Both the position numbers and the translations under genes were made by a program. Below the pieces are notes generated by a model. The model did no database searches. It was not told the origin of the DNA and was given only the letters and a program-made list of their open reading frames with translations. From Paracoccaceae bacterium (lineage in GTDB: Bacteria; Pseudomonadota; Alphaproteobacteria; Rhodobacterales; Rhodobacteraceae): 64,000 nucleotides of DNA. Shown here one piece after another: positions 26,235-35,475 of this stretch. Position 1 is the stretch's first letter. Each line of letters opens with the position of its first letter. The stretch spans positions 21,053 through 85,052 of the forward strand of contig JAAFAB010000012.1 in the NCBI GenBank assembly GCA_018222585.1, written 5' to 3'.

Positions 26235-26702
26235 ATGACCGCCGCGATCGAAACCCGCCTGGCCGAGCTGGGCGTCACCCTGCCCGAAGCCGCCGCCCCC
26301 GCCGCCAACTACGTGCCCTTCGTCAAGCTGGGCACGCTGGTCCATGTCTCGGGCCAGGTCAGCCAGAATGCCGAGGGCCTGGTCACCGGCAAGCTGGGCG
26401 CCGACATGGCGCTGGAGGACGGTGCCGAGGCCGCGAAGCTCTGCGCCATCTCGTTGCTGGCCCAGGCCAGGGCGGCCTGTGACGGCGACCTGTCGAAGCT
26501 GAGGCGGGTGGTCAAGCTGACCGGCTTCGTCAACTCCACCCCCGACTTCACCGATCAGCCGAAGGTGATCAACGGCGCCTCCGATTTCCTCGTTGCCGCC
26601 CTGGGCGAAGCGGGGCGCCATGCCCGGTCCGCGGTCTCCGCCGCATCGCTGCCCTTCGGCGTCGCGGTCGAGATCGAAGCCATCGTCGAGGTCGAGGCAT
26701 GA
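26235..26702 (+). CDS. RidA family protein (YjgF/YER057c/UK114)
   Basis: 155 aa. RidA enzymes hydrolyse reactive enamine/imine intermediates made by PLP enzymes. The family core is visible: VHVSGQVS near residue 37, KLTGFVNSTPDF, and the active-site Arg in RHARSAVS followed by LPFGVAVEIEAIVEV. It is longer than the 125-aa archetype, typical of the subgroup with an N-terminal extension. ATG at 26235. Overlaps the next gene by ATGA. Confidence 0.92.
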   Translation: MTAAIETRLAELGVTLPEAAAPAANYVPFVKLGTLVHVSGQVSQNAEGLVTGKLGADMALEDGAEAAKLCAISLLAQARAACDGDLSKLRRVVKLTGFVNSTPDFTDQPKVINGASDFLVAALGEAGRHARSAVSAASLPFGVAVEIEAIVEVEA

Positions 26703-27472
26703 ACGCGCCCGCCCTGCCCGCGGTCTTCTCACGCCTGCCCGTCACCCACCGTGCCCTGCATGACCGCGACGCGGGCCGTCCCGAGAACGGCGTCGAGGCG
26801 ATCCATGCCGCGGTTGACGCCGGGTACGGGATCGAGATCGACCTGCAGCTGTCCTCGGACGGCGTGGCCATGGTCTTTCACGACTACAAGCTGGACCGCG
26901 TCACCGCCGAGACCGGCGCGGTCGACGCGCGCAGCGCCGCCGACCTGCAGGCCATCAAGCTGAGCGGCGGCGAGGCCGGGATCCCCACCTTCGCCGAGGT
27001 GCTGGCGCTGGTCGGCGGCCGCGTGCCGCTGCTGGTGGAGCTGAAGGACCAGGACGGTCGCGACGCCCATGCCCCCGGCACGCTGGAGGCGCGCGCTGCC
27101 GAGGCGGTGGCGGGATACACCGGCCCGCTGGCCTTCATGTCCTTCAACCTCGGGATGGTCGCCCGGCTGGCCGAACTGGCCCCCGACGTGCCGCGCGGCA
27201 TCACCACCTGCTCCTACGAGGGCGAGCATTTCGCCCATCTGAGCGAGGCGGCCCGCGCCCACCTCCAGGCCATCGGCGACTTCGAACGGGTCGGCGCCAG
27301 CTTCATCAGCCACGAGTGGCAGGACCTCGGCCGCGACAGCGTGCAAGCGCTGCGGGCGCGCGGCATCCCCGTGCTCTGCTGGACCCTGCGCGACCCCGCC
27401 GACGAGGCCCGGGCGCGGGCGCTTGCCGAGAACGTGACCTTCGAGCAATACCGCGCCGCCTTCCCGACCTGA
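26699..27472 (+). CDS. Glycerophosphodiester phosphodiesterase family protein
   Basis: 257 aa cytoplasmic TIM-barrel enzyme, UgpQ type. The GDPD motifs appear in order: HR with GRPEN (residues about 18-30), EIDLQLS and FHDYKLDR (about 43-62), and VELKDQ (about 115). It hydrolyses glycerophosphodiesters to glycerol 3-phosphate and an alcohol. No signal peptide. Coupled to ridA by a 4-bp overlap and followed 34 bp later by the FemAB-like gene. Confidence 0.92.
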   Translation: MNAPALPAVFSRLPVTHRALHDRDAGRPENGVEAIHAAVDAGYGIEIDLQLSSDGVAMVFHDYKLDRVTAETGAVDARSAADLQAIKLSGGEAGIPTFAEVLALVGGRVPLLVELKDQDGRDAHAPGTLEARAAEAVAGYTGPLAFMSFNLGMVARLAELAPDVPRGITTCSYEGEHFAHLSEAARAHLQAIGDFERVGASFISHEWQDLGRDSVQALRARGIPVLCWTLRDPADEARARALAENVTFEQYRAAFPT

Positions 27473-27506
27473 CCTCTTGCCATGGGCCTCTTGATCCGGG
27501 GGCGGG

Positions 27507-28745
27507 GTGACCCAGATAATCGACGACATGGAACAGCCCTCCCCTCCTCCTTCTTCCGCCCCCGGCCCGGAGATCACGCTGAGCACGCTCGGCAGCCTCT
27601 CGGGCATCGCAGAGGCGGACTGGGACACCTGCGCCTGTCCCGAGGCCGCCGAGGGCGGACGCGCCGATGATCCCTTCACCACCTGGCGCTTCCTGAAGGC
27701 GCTGGAGGACAGCGGCTCCACAGGGTCGGAGACCGGCTGGGAGCCGCATTACCTGCTGGCCCATGAGGGCGAGACGCTGATCGGCGTGGCGCCGCTGTTC
27801 GCCAAGTCGCACAGCCAGGGCGAATACATCTTCGATTTCAACTGGGCCCATGCCTACGAAAGCGCTGGCGGACGCTACTATCCCAAGCTGCAGATCGCCG
27901 TGCCCTTCACCCCCGCCACCGGGCGCCGCTTCCTGGCGCGGCCGGGATACGAGGCGACCGCCATGTCGGCGCTGATCCAGGGCGCGGTGCAGATCGCGGC
28001 GGACAACCAGCTCTCCAGCCTGCATGTCACTTTCTGCACCGAGGCCGAGGCGCTGGCGGGCGAACAGATGGGCCTGATGCGGCGCACCAGTCAACAATTT
28101 CACTGGCTGAACCAGGGGTACGGGGATTTCGACGGCTTTCTCGGCGATCTCTCCTCGCGCAAGCGCAAGAACATCCGCAAGGAACGCCAGCAGGCCCAGG
28201 CCTTCGGCGGCGAAATCCGGGCGCTGACCGGTGATGACATCCGCCCCGAGCACTGGGATGCCTTCTGGGCCTTCTACCAGGACACCGGCGCCCGCAAGTG
28301 GGGCACCCCCTACCTGACGCGCGCCTTCTTCGAGATCGCCCACGAGACCATGCGCGACGACATGCTGCTGGTGCTGGCGGGCTACGGCGACCGGCCCGTC
28401 GCCGGGGCGCTGAACTTCATCGGCCGCGAGGCGCTTTTCGGCCGCTACTGGGGCGCGCTGGAGCATCACCCCTGCCTGCATTTCGAACTGTGCTACTATC
28501 AGGCCATAGACTTTGCCATCGCCGAGGGACTGGCCCGCGTCGAGGCCGGCGCCCAGGGCGAGCACAAGCTGGCGCGGGGCTACATGCCCAGCCGGACCCA
28601 TTCGCTGCACTGGATCGGCGACCCGGGCTTTGCCCGCGCCGTGCAGCAATTTCTCGATGCCGAGGCGCGCGCCGTCGACGAGGAGGTCGAGGTGCTGACC
28701 GCCTATGGCCCATTCCGCCGTGACCACAGGGAGGAACAGGAATGA
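27507..28745 (+). CDS. GNAT/FemAB-like N-acetyltransferase (peptidogalycan family, DUF482)
   Basis: 412 aa. The sequence matches the COG3146-type family: FDFNWAHAYE and YYPKLQIAVPFTPATGRRFL in the N-terminal half, then KRKNIRKERQQA and the C-terminal GNAT-like part with FELCYYQAIDFAI and QGEHKLARGYMPSRTHS. It is predicted to transfer an acyl or aminoacyl group, perhaps in envelope synthesis; the substrate is not known. Start GTG at 27507 or ATG at 27528. Heads a coupled run with phhB and the MscS gene. Confidence 0.88.
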   Translation: MTQIIDDMEQPSPPPSSAPGPEITLSTLGSLSGIAEADWDTCACPEAAEGGRADDPFTTWRFLKALEDSGSTGSETGWEPHYLLAHEGETLIGVAPLFAKSHSQGEYIFDFNWAHAYESAGGRYYPKLQIAVPFTPATGRRFLARPGYEATAMSALIQGAVQIAADNQLSSLHVTFCTEAEALAGEQMGLMRRTSQQFHWLNQGYGDFDGFLGDLSSRKRKNIRKERQQAQAFGGEIRALTGDDIRPEHWDAFWAFYQDTGARKWGTPYLTRAFFEIAHETMRDDMLLVLAGYGDRPVAGALNFIGREALFGRYWGALEHHPCLHFELCYYQAIDFAIAEGLARVEAGAQGEHKLARGYMPSRTHSLHWIGDPGFARAVQQFLDAEARAVDEEVEVLTAYGPFRRDHREEQE

Positions 28746-29038
28746 ACGACACCCTTGACCCCACCGTCCGCGAGACGCTGCTGGCGCCTCTCTTCGAAAC
28801 CGGCTGGAGCCTGGAGGACGACGGCGACGTGCTGTGCAAGACCTTCGAGTTCGAGGACTTCACCGCCGCCTTCGCCTTCATGAGCCGCGCAGCGCTCTGG
28901 GCCGAGAAGTGGAACCACCACCCGGACTGGAGCAACAGCTATGCTCGTGTAAAGGTACGCTTGACCACGCATGACATGGGCGGCATCACCGCGGCAGATG
29001 CGAAACTGGCAAGAAAAATGGATCAGATCAGTCAATGA
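28742..29038 (+). CDS. phhB: Pterin-4a-carbinolamine dehydratase
   Basis: 98 aa. Active-site pattern EKWNHHPDWSNSYARVKVRL (residues about 59-78) with the paired histidines, and the end HDMGGITAADAKLA is characteristic. It dehydrates 4a-hydroxytetrahydrobiopterin, recycling the cofactor of aromatic hydroxylases. No phenylalanine hydroxylase gene is in the window. It overlaps both neighbours by 4 bp, an unusual companion for a mechanosensitive channel but common in this order. Confidence 0.95.
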   Translation: MNDTLDPTVRETLLAPLFETGWSLEDDGDVLCKTFEFEDFTAAFAFMSRAALWAEKWNHHPDWSNSYARVKVRLTTHDMGGITAADAKLARKMDQISQ

Positions 29039-29907
29039 ATGAAGAATTGAAGAGTTTCCTGGGTACCGAAATCTGGAACGGCAAGACGCTGGGCGACCTG
29101 CTGACGCTGGACTTCCTGGCCGGGCTGGCCGGGAATGTTCTAGCCGCCGTCATCATCCTTTTCCTGGGCTTCGCCATCGCCGGATGGGCCAAGCGCCGCA
29201 TCACCAGTATCTCGGAACGCTACGCGCAGCTGGATGACACGCTGTTCGAATTCCTCGGCTCGATCCTGCGCTACGCGGTGATCGCCTTCGCCTTCCTCTT
29301 CGTGCTCAATACCTTCGGAGTGCAGACCACCTCTGTCGTCGCCGTCATCGGTGCCGCCGGTCTTGCCATCGGCCTGGCGCTGCAAGGCACGCTGTCCAAC
29401 GTGGCCGCCGGGGTGATGATCATCTTCTTCCGCCCGATCAAGAACGGCGATTTCGTCGAGGTCGCGGGCGAGATGGGCACGGTGAAGAACATCAACCTCA
29501 ACTTCACCGAGCTGGCGAGCCTGTCCAACACCCAGATCATCATTCCCAACAGCGAAGTCTGGGGGAACACGATCACCAATTACTCGATCTACCCCACCCG
29601 GCGCGCCGAATGGACCTTCGGCGTCGGCTATGGTGCGGATCTGAAGCAGGCCGAGACCGTCATCCGCAACACGATCATGGCCGATCCGCGCGCCCACGCC
29701 GCGCCCGAGCCCTTCATCCAGGTCAACAACCTGGGCGATTTCTCGGTCGACTTCCTGGTGCGGGTCTGGTGCGACAGCGGCGATTACTTCGCTTTCTCGA
29801 CCGACATGAAGCGCAAGGTGAAGGAGGCGCTGGACGAGGGGGGCGTGGACATCCCCTTCCCCACCCGGACGCTGCTGCAGCCCGACATGAACGGCAAGGA
29901 AGACTGA
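29035..29907 (+). CDS. Small-conductance mechanosensitive channel, MscS family
   Basis: 290 aa. Three membrane helices (about 25-48, 76-98 and 100-125); the third carries the Gly/Ala-rich pore sequence AAGLAIGLALQGTLSNVAAG. The beta domain follows (RPIKNGDFVEVAGEMGTVKN, IIIPNSEVWGNTITNYS) and then the alpha-beta vestibule. It opens on hypo-osmotic shock to release solutes. Last gene of the coupled run; terminator directly behind. Confidence 0.95.
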   Translation: MNEELKSFLGTEIWNGKTLGDLLTLDFLAGLAGNVLAAVIILFLGFAIAGWAKRRITSISERYAQLDDTLFEFLGSILRYAVIAFAFLFVLNTFGVQTTSVVAVIGAAGLAIGLALQGTLSNVAAGVMIIFFRPIKNGDFVEVAGEMGTVKNINLNFTELASLSNTQIIIPNSEVWGNTITNYSIYPTRRAEWTFGVGYGADLKQAETVIRNTIMADPRAHAAPEPFIQVNNLGDFSVDFLVRVWCDSGDYFAFSTDMKRKVKEALDEGGVDIPFPTRTLLQPDMNGKED

Positions 29908-29931
29908 CCCCGAGGCGGGTCGGCAATGGCA

Positions 29932-29960
29932 GGGGTCGCTTCGGCGGCCCCTTTTTCTTT
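29932..29960 (+). terminator. Rho-independent terminator after the MscS gene
   Basis: Stem GGGGTCGC/GCGGCCCC (one G-T pair) with a TTCG tetraloop, followed by TTTTTCTTT. It starts 25 bp beyond the stop codon. Confidence 0.9.
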
Positions 29961-30001
29961 GCCGATCAGACCTGTCTTGTCAGATCAGAACTCTTATCAG
30001 A

Positions 30002-30634
30002 TCAGAACCGGCCCCAGCCGGTTTCCGCGCCGACCACCACGTCGGTCATCCGGTTCAGCACCGGTTGCACCGGCCCGGCCTCGGCCAGGCGCAGGGAATC
30101 CTGCAGCAACGCCTCGAATTCGACCTGGGCCTCCGCGAGGGCGCCGAAGCCCGGATGCAGGCACCAGCGCACATGCCGCCAGTAGGCCGAGCGCAGGGCG
30201 GTTGAGACGATATGGTCGGCAACCAGCAGCATCAACGCCTCGAGCTGGGCCGAAAGCGCCTGGATCATGCGGCAGTCCGGCCCCTCGGCGCCGTCCAGCA
30301 GGCGGATCGACTCGCGCAGGCAGTCGATCACCCGGCCCGGCACCTCGCGATCGGGGATCGGACATTGCGCCGCCGCCATCAGCAGCGCCCGGAAGGCGCG
30401 CACGTCGGACTTGCGTTGCGCCGGGATCAGTGGCGTGGCGATGGTGCCGACGCCGGACCGCGTTTCGACGAGGTTCTCGTAGGCCAGCATCTGCAGGACC
30501 TGCCGGATCGGGGTCCGCGACACGCCGAATTCCGTGGCCAGCTGGCCTTCGTGAAGCAGTAGGTTCTCTTCCTGCCCTGCCAGGCAGATCCGTTCCCGTA
30601 TCACGGCGGCGATTTCGCCGTTCGTCTTGCGCAT
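30002..30634 (-). CDS. GntR-family transcriptional regulator
   Basis: 210 aa. Winged helix at residues 1-70 with the recognition region LATEFGVSRTPIRQVLQ and the wing ETRSGVGTI; an all-helical effector-binding domain follows, FCD-like. The ATG at 30634 is 133 bp from the phosphatase start on the other strand, so it may control that gene or itself. No palindromic operator stands out in the gap. Effector unknown. Confidence 0.88.
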   Translation of the reverse strand: MRKTNGEIAAVIRERICLAGQEENLLLHEGQLATEFGVSRTPIRQVLQMLAYENLVETRSGVGTIATPLIPAQRKSDVRAFRALLMAAAQCPIPDREVPGRVIDCLRESIRLLDGAEGPDCRMIQALSAQLEALMLLVADHIVSTALRSAYWRHVRWCLHPGFGALAEAQVEFEALLQDSLRLAEAGPVQPVLNRMTDVVVGAETGWGRF

Positions 30635-30766
30635 ATGCTCTTACTACCCGACCACACCCGCAGCCGGACGAGACACGGCCCTGCGGGTTATCTTTTACAC
30701 CCGCCGAGTTATATGGAGCTTTGGGCGCAGTGGCAACGCGAAGCCACAAGCAGGAGACGAGCGGCA

Positions 30767-31330
30767 ATGAGCGACACAACCGACTGGCTGCCGTTGCGGG
30801 CCGAAGTGCCCATGGCTGGGGGCGGCCGGTGCATCATGTCGGGCTTTCCGGGCCTTGAGACCGGGGTTGATGGCCTGGCCTGGATCTCTCCCGAGATGCT
30901 GGAGGCGACGCTGGCCGAAATGACCCGACGGGGCGCGCGGCGCCTGCTGGTGCTGACCGAACCCGGGGAACTGCCCGAGGGTGCCATGGCGCTTCTGGAG
31001 ACGGCCCTGGAACGACATCGCCTGCGGGCGCATCTGCTGCCGATCCGCGATTTCGGTGTGCCCGGCCCCGCCTTTCTTGCAACCTGGCGGGATCTCGGGG
31101 CCGAGCTGCGGGCGCTGCTGAAGGCGGGTGGCGTCCTGGCCGTGTGCTGCCAGTACGGCGCCGGGCGCAGCGGCCTGATCACCGCCCTTCTGCTGATCGA
31201 GGGCGGCCTGCAGCCCCGGCAGGCGGTGGCCCGGGTCCGCGATTGCTTCGGCGAGGCGATCGAGAGTCCCGATCAGATGGACTGGTTGCTGGCCCGGCCG
31301 CCAGGTCATCCCGCCGAGACACGAGAATAG
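30767..31330 (+). CDS. Protein-tyrosine/dual-specificity phosphatase family protein
   Basis: 187 aa cytoplasmic protein. The catalytic P-loop CX5R is CQYGAGR (with the following Ser), and a preceding IRDFGVP supplies a candidate general-acid Asp, as in CDKN3-like and related small phosphatases. The ATG at 30767 follows GGAGACGAGC; an open frame reaching 30635 lacks a better start. Substrate may be phosphotyrosine, phosphoserine or a phosphoinositide-like compound; unknown. Confidence 0.85.
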   Translation: MSDTTDWLPLRAEVPMAGGGRCIMSGFPGLETGVDGLAWISPEMLEATLAEMTRRGARRLLVLTEPGELPEGAMALLETALERHRLRAHLLPIRDFGVPGPAFLATWRDLGAELRALLKAGGVLAVCCQYGAGRSGLITALLLIEGGLQPRQAVARVRDCFGEAIESPDQMDWLLARPPGHPAETRE

Positions 31331-31646
31331 CATACGCTTCCGTTTGGATTTGGGATTGACCGCCGCGCTGTGTACAGGCACATTGGCGACAGGCCAGCCC
31401 GATGGGACCCGGCTGGCCTGACAGCACATACTGATGCGCATGGAATAACCGGAAATTCTGGCCGGTCCTGCGCGTCCGGGTGCGAGGGGTCGAAGCCCGC
31501 TCGGGACAGCGGTGCTTCACGCGCCCGGGGCCGCAAGGCTCCGGGCGCCCCAGACCTTCAGATCCGCTCCGAAAGCCTCCGGCCCGCGCCATGCGGCTGC
31601 GATGACACCGGCCGGGCCCCGGTGGGCCCGGCACGGCACTCTGGTC
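31331..31646. other. Intergenic region between phosphatase and peroxiredoxin genes
   Basis: This 316-bp gap lies between convergent genes. It contains an inverted repeat AGGCCAGC/GCTGGCCT (31391-31398, 31412-31419) and, near the peroxiredoxin stop, a perfect 8-bp hairpin at 31611-31632. I find no coding region with family resemblance and no tRNA. Confidence 0.5.
31611..31632 (-). terminator. Hairpin after the peroxiredoxin gene
   Basis: GCCGGGCC/GGCCCGGC with a six-base loop, 14 bp beyond the peroxiredoxin stop on the minus strand. It has no T-run, so intrinsic termination would be weak. Confidence 0.45.
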
Positions 31647-32135
31647 TCAGACCTCGGCCAGCAGGGTCTCGCCGGCGGAAACCTCGCAGGTGCCCGGGCT
31701 GTCCTCGACATGCAGCGCGGTGACCTTGCCATCCTCGACCAGCATCGAGAAGCGCTTGGCGCGGTCGATCAGCCCGGCGGGCGGGGCCGAGAAATCAAGC
31801 CCGATGGCCTTGATGAACGCCGAGGAGGGGTCGCCCAGGAAGGTCAGCCCGGCCTTGTCCGCGCCGGTGGCCTCGGACCAGGCCCCCATGACGAAGGGAT
31901 CGTTGACCGACACGCAGATGATCTCGTCCACGCCCTTCTCGGCGAAGGCGGGGGCGGTGCGGATGAAGCTGGGCACATGGGCGGTGGTGCAGACGCCGGT
32001 GTAGGCGCCGGGCAGGCCGAAGATCACCACCTTGCGGCCCTTGGTCTTCTCGGCCAGCGAGACGGGCGCCGGGCCCTCGGCGGTCAGGGTCAGCAGGGTC
32101 GCGTCGGGCAGGCTGTCGCCTTTGGTGATGCTCAT
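31647..32135 (-). CDS. Peroxiredoxin, Prx5 type
   Basis: 162 aa thiol peroxidase. The peroxidatic Cys49 is in LPGAYTGVCTTAHVP. Further Cys at 74 and 150 match the three-cysteine pattern of mammalian PRDX5, in which the last is the resolving cysteine of an intramolecular disulfide; that assignment is by analogy. It is divergent from a ferredoxin reductase gene across 81 bp, and both may respond to oxidative stress. Confidence 0.94.
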   Translation of the reverse strand: MSITKGDSLPDATLLTLTAEGPAPVSLAEKTKGRKVVIFGLPGAYTGVCTTAHVPSFIRTAPAFAEKGVDEIICVSVNDPFVMGAWSEATGADKAGLTFLGDPSSAFIKAIGLDFSAPPAGLIDRAKRFSMLVEDGKVTALHVEDSPGTCEVSAGETLLAEV

Positions 32136-32216
32136 GGGGGATATCCTGTGCAGGTTTGCGTTTCCTCAGGGAAAGCATATAGCTTGCCCCGCAGCAACAG
32201 GAAGCGGGAGATCGCC

Positions 32217-33428
32217 ATGACCCATTTCGCCGTGATCGGCGCCGGACAGGCGGGCGCCTCGCTGGTGGCGCGGCTGCGCAAGCAGGGGTTCGACGGGCAG
32301 ATCACCCTGATCGGCGCCGAGCCGGTGCCCCCCTACCAGCGCCCGCCCCTCTCGAAGAAGTTCCTGCTGGGCGAGATGGAGGAGGAACGGCTCTACCTGC
32401 GCCCGCGTGCCTGGTATGCCGAGAACGACATCACCCTGCGCCTCGGCGATGCGGTCGAGGCCCTGGTGCCCGCCGCGCGCGAGATCGTGCTGGGCGGCGA
32501 GGTGCTGCGCTACGACGCGCTGGCGCTGACCACCGGATCGGTGCCGCGCCACCTGCCGGCCGCGATCGGAGGCACCCTGCCCGGGGTGTTCAGCGTGCGC
32601 GGCCTCCCGGATATCGAGGCCATGGCGCCCCATGTCCGCGGCGGGGCCCGCGCGCTGATCGTCGGCGGCGGCTACATCGGGCTGGAGGCGGCGGCAGTGC
32701 TGGCCGCCAGGGGCGTGCAGGTCACCCTGGTCGAGATGGCCGAGCGCATCCTGCAACGGGTCGCCGCGCCGCAGACCTCGGATTATTTCCGCGCCCTGCA
32801 TCAGGCCAACGGGGTGAAGATCCTCGAGAGCACCGGACTGGAGAAACTGCTGGGCGAACAGCAGGTGAGCGGCGCCGTGCTGAGCGACGGCACCCACCTG
32901 GACCTGGATTTCGTCGTCGTCGGCACCGGCATCCTGCCGGATGAGCGGCTGGCCGAGGAGGCCGGTCTGCGGATCGAGAACGGCATCGCCTGCGACGCCA
33001 CCTGCCGCACCTCGGATGCGGCGATATGGGCGGCGGGGGATTGCGCCTCCTTCCCGCATCGCGGCGCGCGGCTGCGGCTGGAAAGCGTGCAGAACGCCAT
33101 CGACATGGCCGAATGCGCCGCCGACAACATGATGAACCAGGACAAACGCACCTACGATCCGAAGCCCTGGTTCTGGTCCGATCAATACGACGTGAAGCTG
33201 CAGATCGCCGGGCTGAGCACCGGCTACGACCACATCGTCACCCGGCGCGACGACAAGGGCGCGCGCTCTCACTGGTATTACGCGGGCGCACAGCTGCTGG
33301 CCGTCGATGCGATGAATGACCCGCGCGGCTACATGGTCGGCAAGCGGCTGATCGATGCGGGCAAGACCGCCGATCCGGCGAAGGTCGCCGACCCGGCGGT
33401 CGATCTCAAGGAGCTGATGAAGGGCTGA
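32217..33428 (+). CDS. FAD-dependent ferredoxin/rubredoxin reductase family protein
   Basis: 403 aa. FAD-binding GAGQAGASL at the N-terminus, PPYQRPPLSKK near residues 39-49, NAD-binding IVGGGYIGLEAAAVLA near 146-161, and the second FAD motif AAGDCAS. The C-terminal reductase domain has SDQYDVKLQIAG. It passes electrons from NAD(P)H to a ferredoxin serving a P450 or dioxygenase; no such partner is nearby. ATG at 32217. Its stop overlaps the rsmD start by one base (TGATG). Confidence 0.93.
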   Translation: MTHFAVIGAGQAGASLVARLRKQGFDGQITLIGAEPVPPYQRPPLSKKFLLGEMEEERLYLRPRAWYAENDITLRLGDAVEALVPAAREIVLGGEVLRYDALALTTGSVPRHLPAAIGGTLPGVFSVRGLPDIEAMAPHVRGGARALIVGGGYIGLEAAAVLAARGVQVTLVEMAERILQRVAAPQTSDYFRALHQANGVKILESTGLEKLLGEQQVSGAVLSDGTHLDLDFVVVGTGILPDERLAEEAGLRIENGIACDATCRTSDAAIWAAGDCASFPHRGARLRLESVQNAIDMAECAADNMMNQDKRTYDPKPWFWSDQYDVKLQIAGLSTGYDHIVTRRDDKGARSHWYYAGAQLLAVDAMNDPRGYMVGKRLIDAGKTADPAKVADPAVDLKELMKG

Positions 33429-33988
33429 TGCGGATCATTGCCGGAGAATTTCGCGGCCGCCGACTGGCCTCGCTGGGCAAGGGCGATGCCGGGGCCCACC
33501 TGAGGCCGACCACCGACCGGGTGCGCGAAAGCCTGTTCTCGATCCTTTCGGGCGGGCGCTTCGGCGATCCGCTGGAGGGCGCCGTGGTGCTGGATCTCTT
33601 CGCCGGCACCGGGGCGCTTGGCCTCGAGGCGCTGTCGCGTGGGGCGGCCTCGGCCTGCTTCGTCGACGATGGCCGCGTCGCAGGCCGCCTGCTGTCCGAG
33701 AACATACGGGAGCTGGGGGTGAAGGCCCGCACCAGCCTGCTGCGCGCCAATGCCACCCGCCTGCCCCCCTGCCCCGGCGCGCCTGCGACGCTGGTCTTCC
33801 TTGACCCGCCTTACGGCAAGGGGCTGGGCGAGCCGGCCCTGGCCTCGGCCCTGGCGCAGGGCTGGATCGACGACGGCGCCCTGCTGGTCTGGGAGGAAAG
33901 CGCCGCCATCACCCCGCCCGAGGGCTGGCAGGTGCTGGACAGCCGCCGCTTCGGCGACAGCACGATGAGCTTCCTCGGCAAGGGCTGA
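33428..33988 (+). CDS. rsmD: 16S rRNA (guanine(966)-N(2))-methyltransferase RsmD
   Basis: 186 aa SAM-dependent methyltransferase acting on the assembled 30S subunit. Motifs: MRIIAGEFRGRRL at the N-terminus, RPTTDRVRESLF, SAM-binding DLFAGTGALGLEALSRGA (residues about 55-72) and the catalytic FLDPPYGKG (about 120-128). Translationally linked to the reductase gene by a 1-bp overlap. Confidence 0.96.
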   Translation: MRIIAGEFRGRRLASLGKGDAGAHLRPTTDRVRESLFSILSGGRFGDPLEGAVVLDLFAGTGALGLEALSRGAASACFVDDGRVAGRLLSENIRELGVKARTSLLRANATRLPPCPGAPATLVFLDPPYGKGLGEPALASALAQGWIDDGALLVWEESAAITPPEGWQVLDSRRFGDSTMSFLGKG

Positions 33989-34018
33989 CACGGCAGAGGT
34001 GGGGGACACCCGCCACCC

Positions 34019-34504
34019 CTAGCCCTCGCCGGTCATGTCCTGCCGTAGCCAGACCATCCGGTCGAGGAACCACAGTTTCGCGCCCATCGACAGCACCAGC
34101 CCGGCGACGGTCCAGCCGGGGGACAGCGCCCAGAGGCCGAGGCCCAGCACCATGGCGCCGAGCCCCGAGAGCGCCGAGAGGATCATCGCCGCGCGGGCGT
34201 GATGGCCGGGAATCGGCACCTTGCGGCGCGCCAGCCAGACACGTTCCCCCAGCACGCCGCGCGACATCCAGTTGTCGGTGCGGCGCGGCACCGGGAAGAG
34301 GCGCGGGTTCAGCCAGACCCAGGCCAGAACCAGCGCCACCGGGGCCCAGGCCCAGGTGCCGATCCAGACCCGCGACCAGATCGCCAGAGACAGCAGCGGC
34401 AGCGTGGCAAGGCGGCTCCAGCCCGACCAGGGGTTCGCATGGCGCGCCCAGGCGGCCTCATCCATCAGCATCAGCCGTTCGGAGAGGCGCCCGGCGTCCG
34501 CCAT
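34019..34504 (-). CDS. Membrane protein, DUF6653-like
   Basis: 161 aa with four hydrophobic segments in two pairs (about 32-48, 50-68, 108-125, 128-145). The RHANPWSGWSRLATLP and LNPRLFPVP signatures recall the DUF6653 family; the assignment is from memory of the pattern. ATG at 34504, one base after the map stop codon, so it is the second gene of a map operon. Function unknown. Confidence 0.82.
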   Translation of the reverse strand: MADAGRLSERLMLMDEAAWARHANPWSGWSRLATLPLLSLAIWSRVWIGTWAWAPVALVLAWVWLNPRLFPVPRRTDNWMSRGVLGERVWLARRKVPIPGHHARAAMILSALSGLGAMVLGLGLWALSPGWTVAGLVLSMGAKLWFLDRMVWLRQDMTGEG

Positions 34505-34505
34505 G

Positions 34506-35330
34506 TCACTCTCCGCGATAGGTCGGGTGGTAGAGCCCGCTGGGCGAGAGGGTGAAGATCTCGCAGCCATCCGCCGTCACGCCGATCGAATGCTCGAACT
34601 GGGCCGAGAGCGACTTGTCACGGGTCACCGCGGTCCAGTCGTCCGAGAGCACCTTGGTCTCGGGGCGGCCCAGGTTCACCATCGGCTCGATGGTGAAGAA
34701 CATGCCCTCTTCCAGCACCGCGCCGGTGCCCGGACGGCCGTAGTGCAGCACGTTCGGCGGCGCATGGAACACCCGGCCCAGGCCGTGACCGCAGAAGTCG
34801 CGCACCACCGACATGCGGTGGCCCTCGACATAGGCCTGGATGGCGTGGCCGATGTCCCCGAAGGTGGCGCCGGGCTTCACCGCCTCGATGCCGACCATCA
34901 GGCTGTCATGGGTGACCTGGATCAGACGCTCGGACTTGCGCGACAGCTTGCCGGCGACATACATCCGCGAGCTGTCGCCGAACCAGCCGTCCAGGATCAC
35001 CGTCACGTCGATGTTCAGGATGTCGCCATCCTTCAGCTTCTTGTCGCCGGGGATGCCGTGGCAGACGACGTGGTTGATAGAGATGCAGGAGGCGTGCTGG
35101 TAGCCCTTGTAGCCGATGGTCGCCGAGGTGGTGCCGTATTCCGTCACCTTTTCCTCGATGAACTTGTCGATTTCGCCGGTGGTCCGGCCCGGTTCGATCA
35201 GCGGGATCACATCGTCAAGGATCCGCGCCGCCACGGCGCCGGCCCGGCGCATCCCCTCGAAATCGCCCGCCTCGTGAATGCGGATGCCTTCCCGCGTCAT
35301 GCGGCCATTATGTTCCTGTTCCAAAGCCAT
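34506..35330 (-). CDS. map: Methionine aminopeptidase, type I
   Basis: 274 aa; removes the initiator methionine from nascent proteins. Metal ligands and active-site residues lie in NHVVCHGIP (His), DGDILNIDVTVILDGWFGD (two Asp), GHGLGRVFH (His), FTIEP (Glu) and QFEHSIGV (Glu). The start is uncertain: ATG at 35330 chosen, ATG at 35300 and TTG at 35351 are alternatives. A DUF6653-like gene follows immediately. Confidence 0.93.
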   Translation of the reverse strand: MALEQEHNGRMTREGIRIHEAGDFEGMRRAGAVAARILDDVIPLIEPGRTTGEIDKFIEEKVTEYGTTSATIGYKGYQHASCISINHVVCHGIPGDKKLKDGDILNIDVTVILDGWFGDSSRMYVAGKLSRKSERLIQVTHDSLMVGIEAVKPGATFGDIGHAIQAYVEGHRMSVVRDFCGHGLGRVFHAPPNVLHYGRPGTGAVLEEGMFFTIEPMVNLGRPETKVLSDDWTAVTRDKSLSAQFEHSIGVTADGCEIFTLSPSGLYHPTYRGE

Positions 35331-35475
35331 GTTCCCTGAAAACCTGCCCAAAGGGCGCGCGGGCCACTGGCATCCGGCCCGGAAGGGCGGCGCGGGGCAC
35401 GATGCGCGTCAGGGGCAGAAATAATAGCTTTTGGCGAGAAATGCCAGCCAAGGGGCAGCTTGCGACGCCCTGACG

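Noticed and set aside
31480..31510. GGGGTCGAAGCCC looking like a tRNA T-arm
   Set aside because: No acceptor, D or anticodon stems can be drawn around it.
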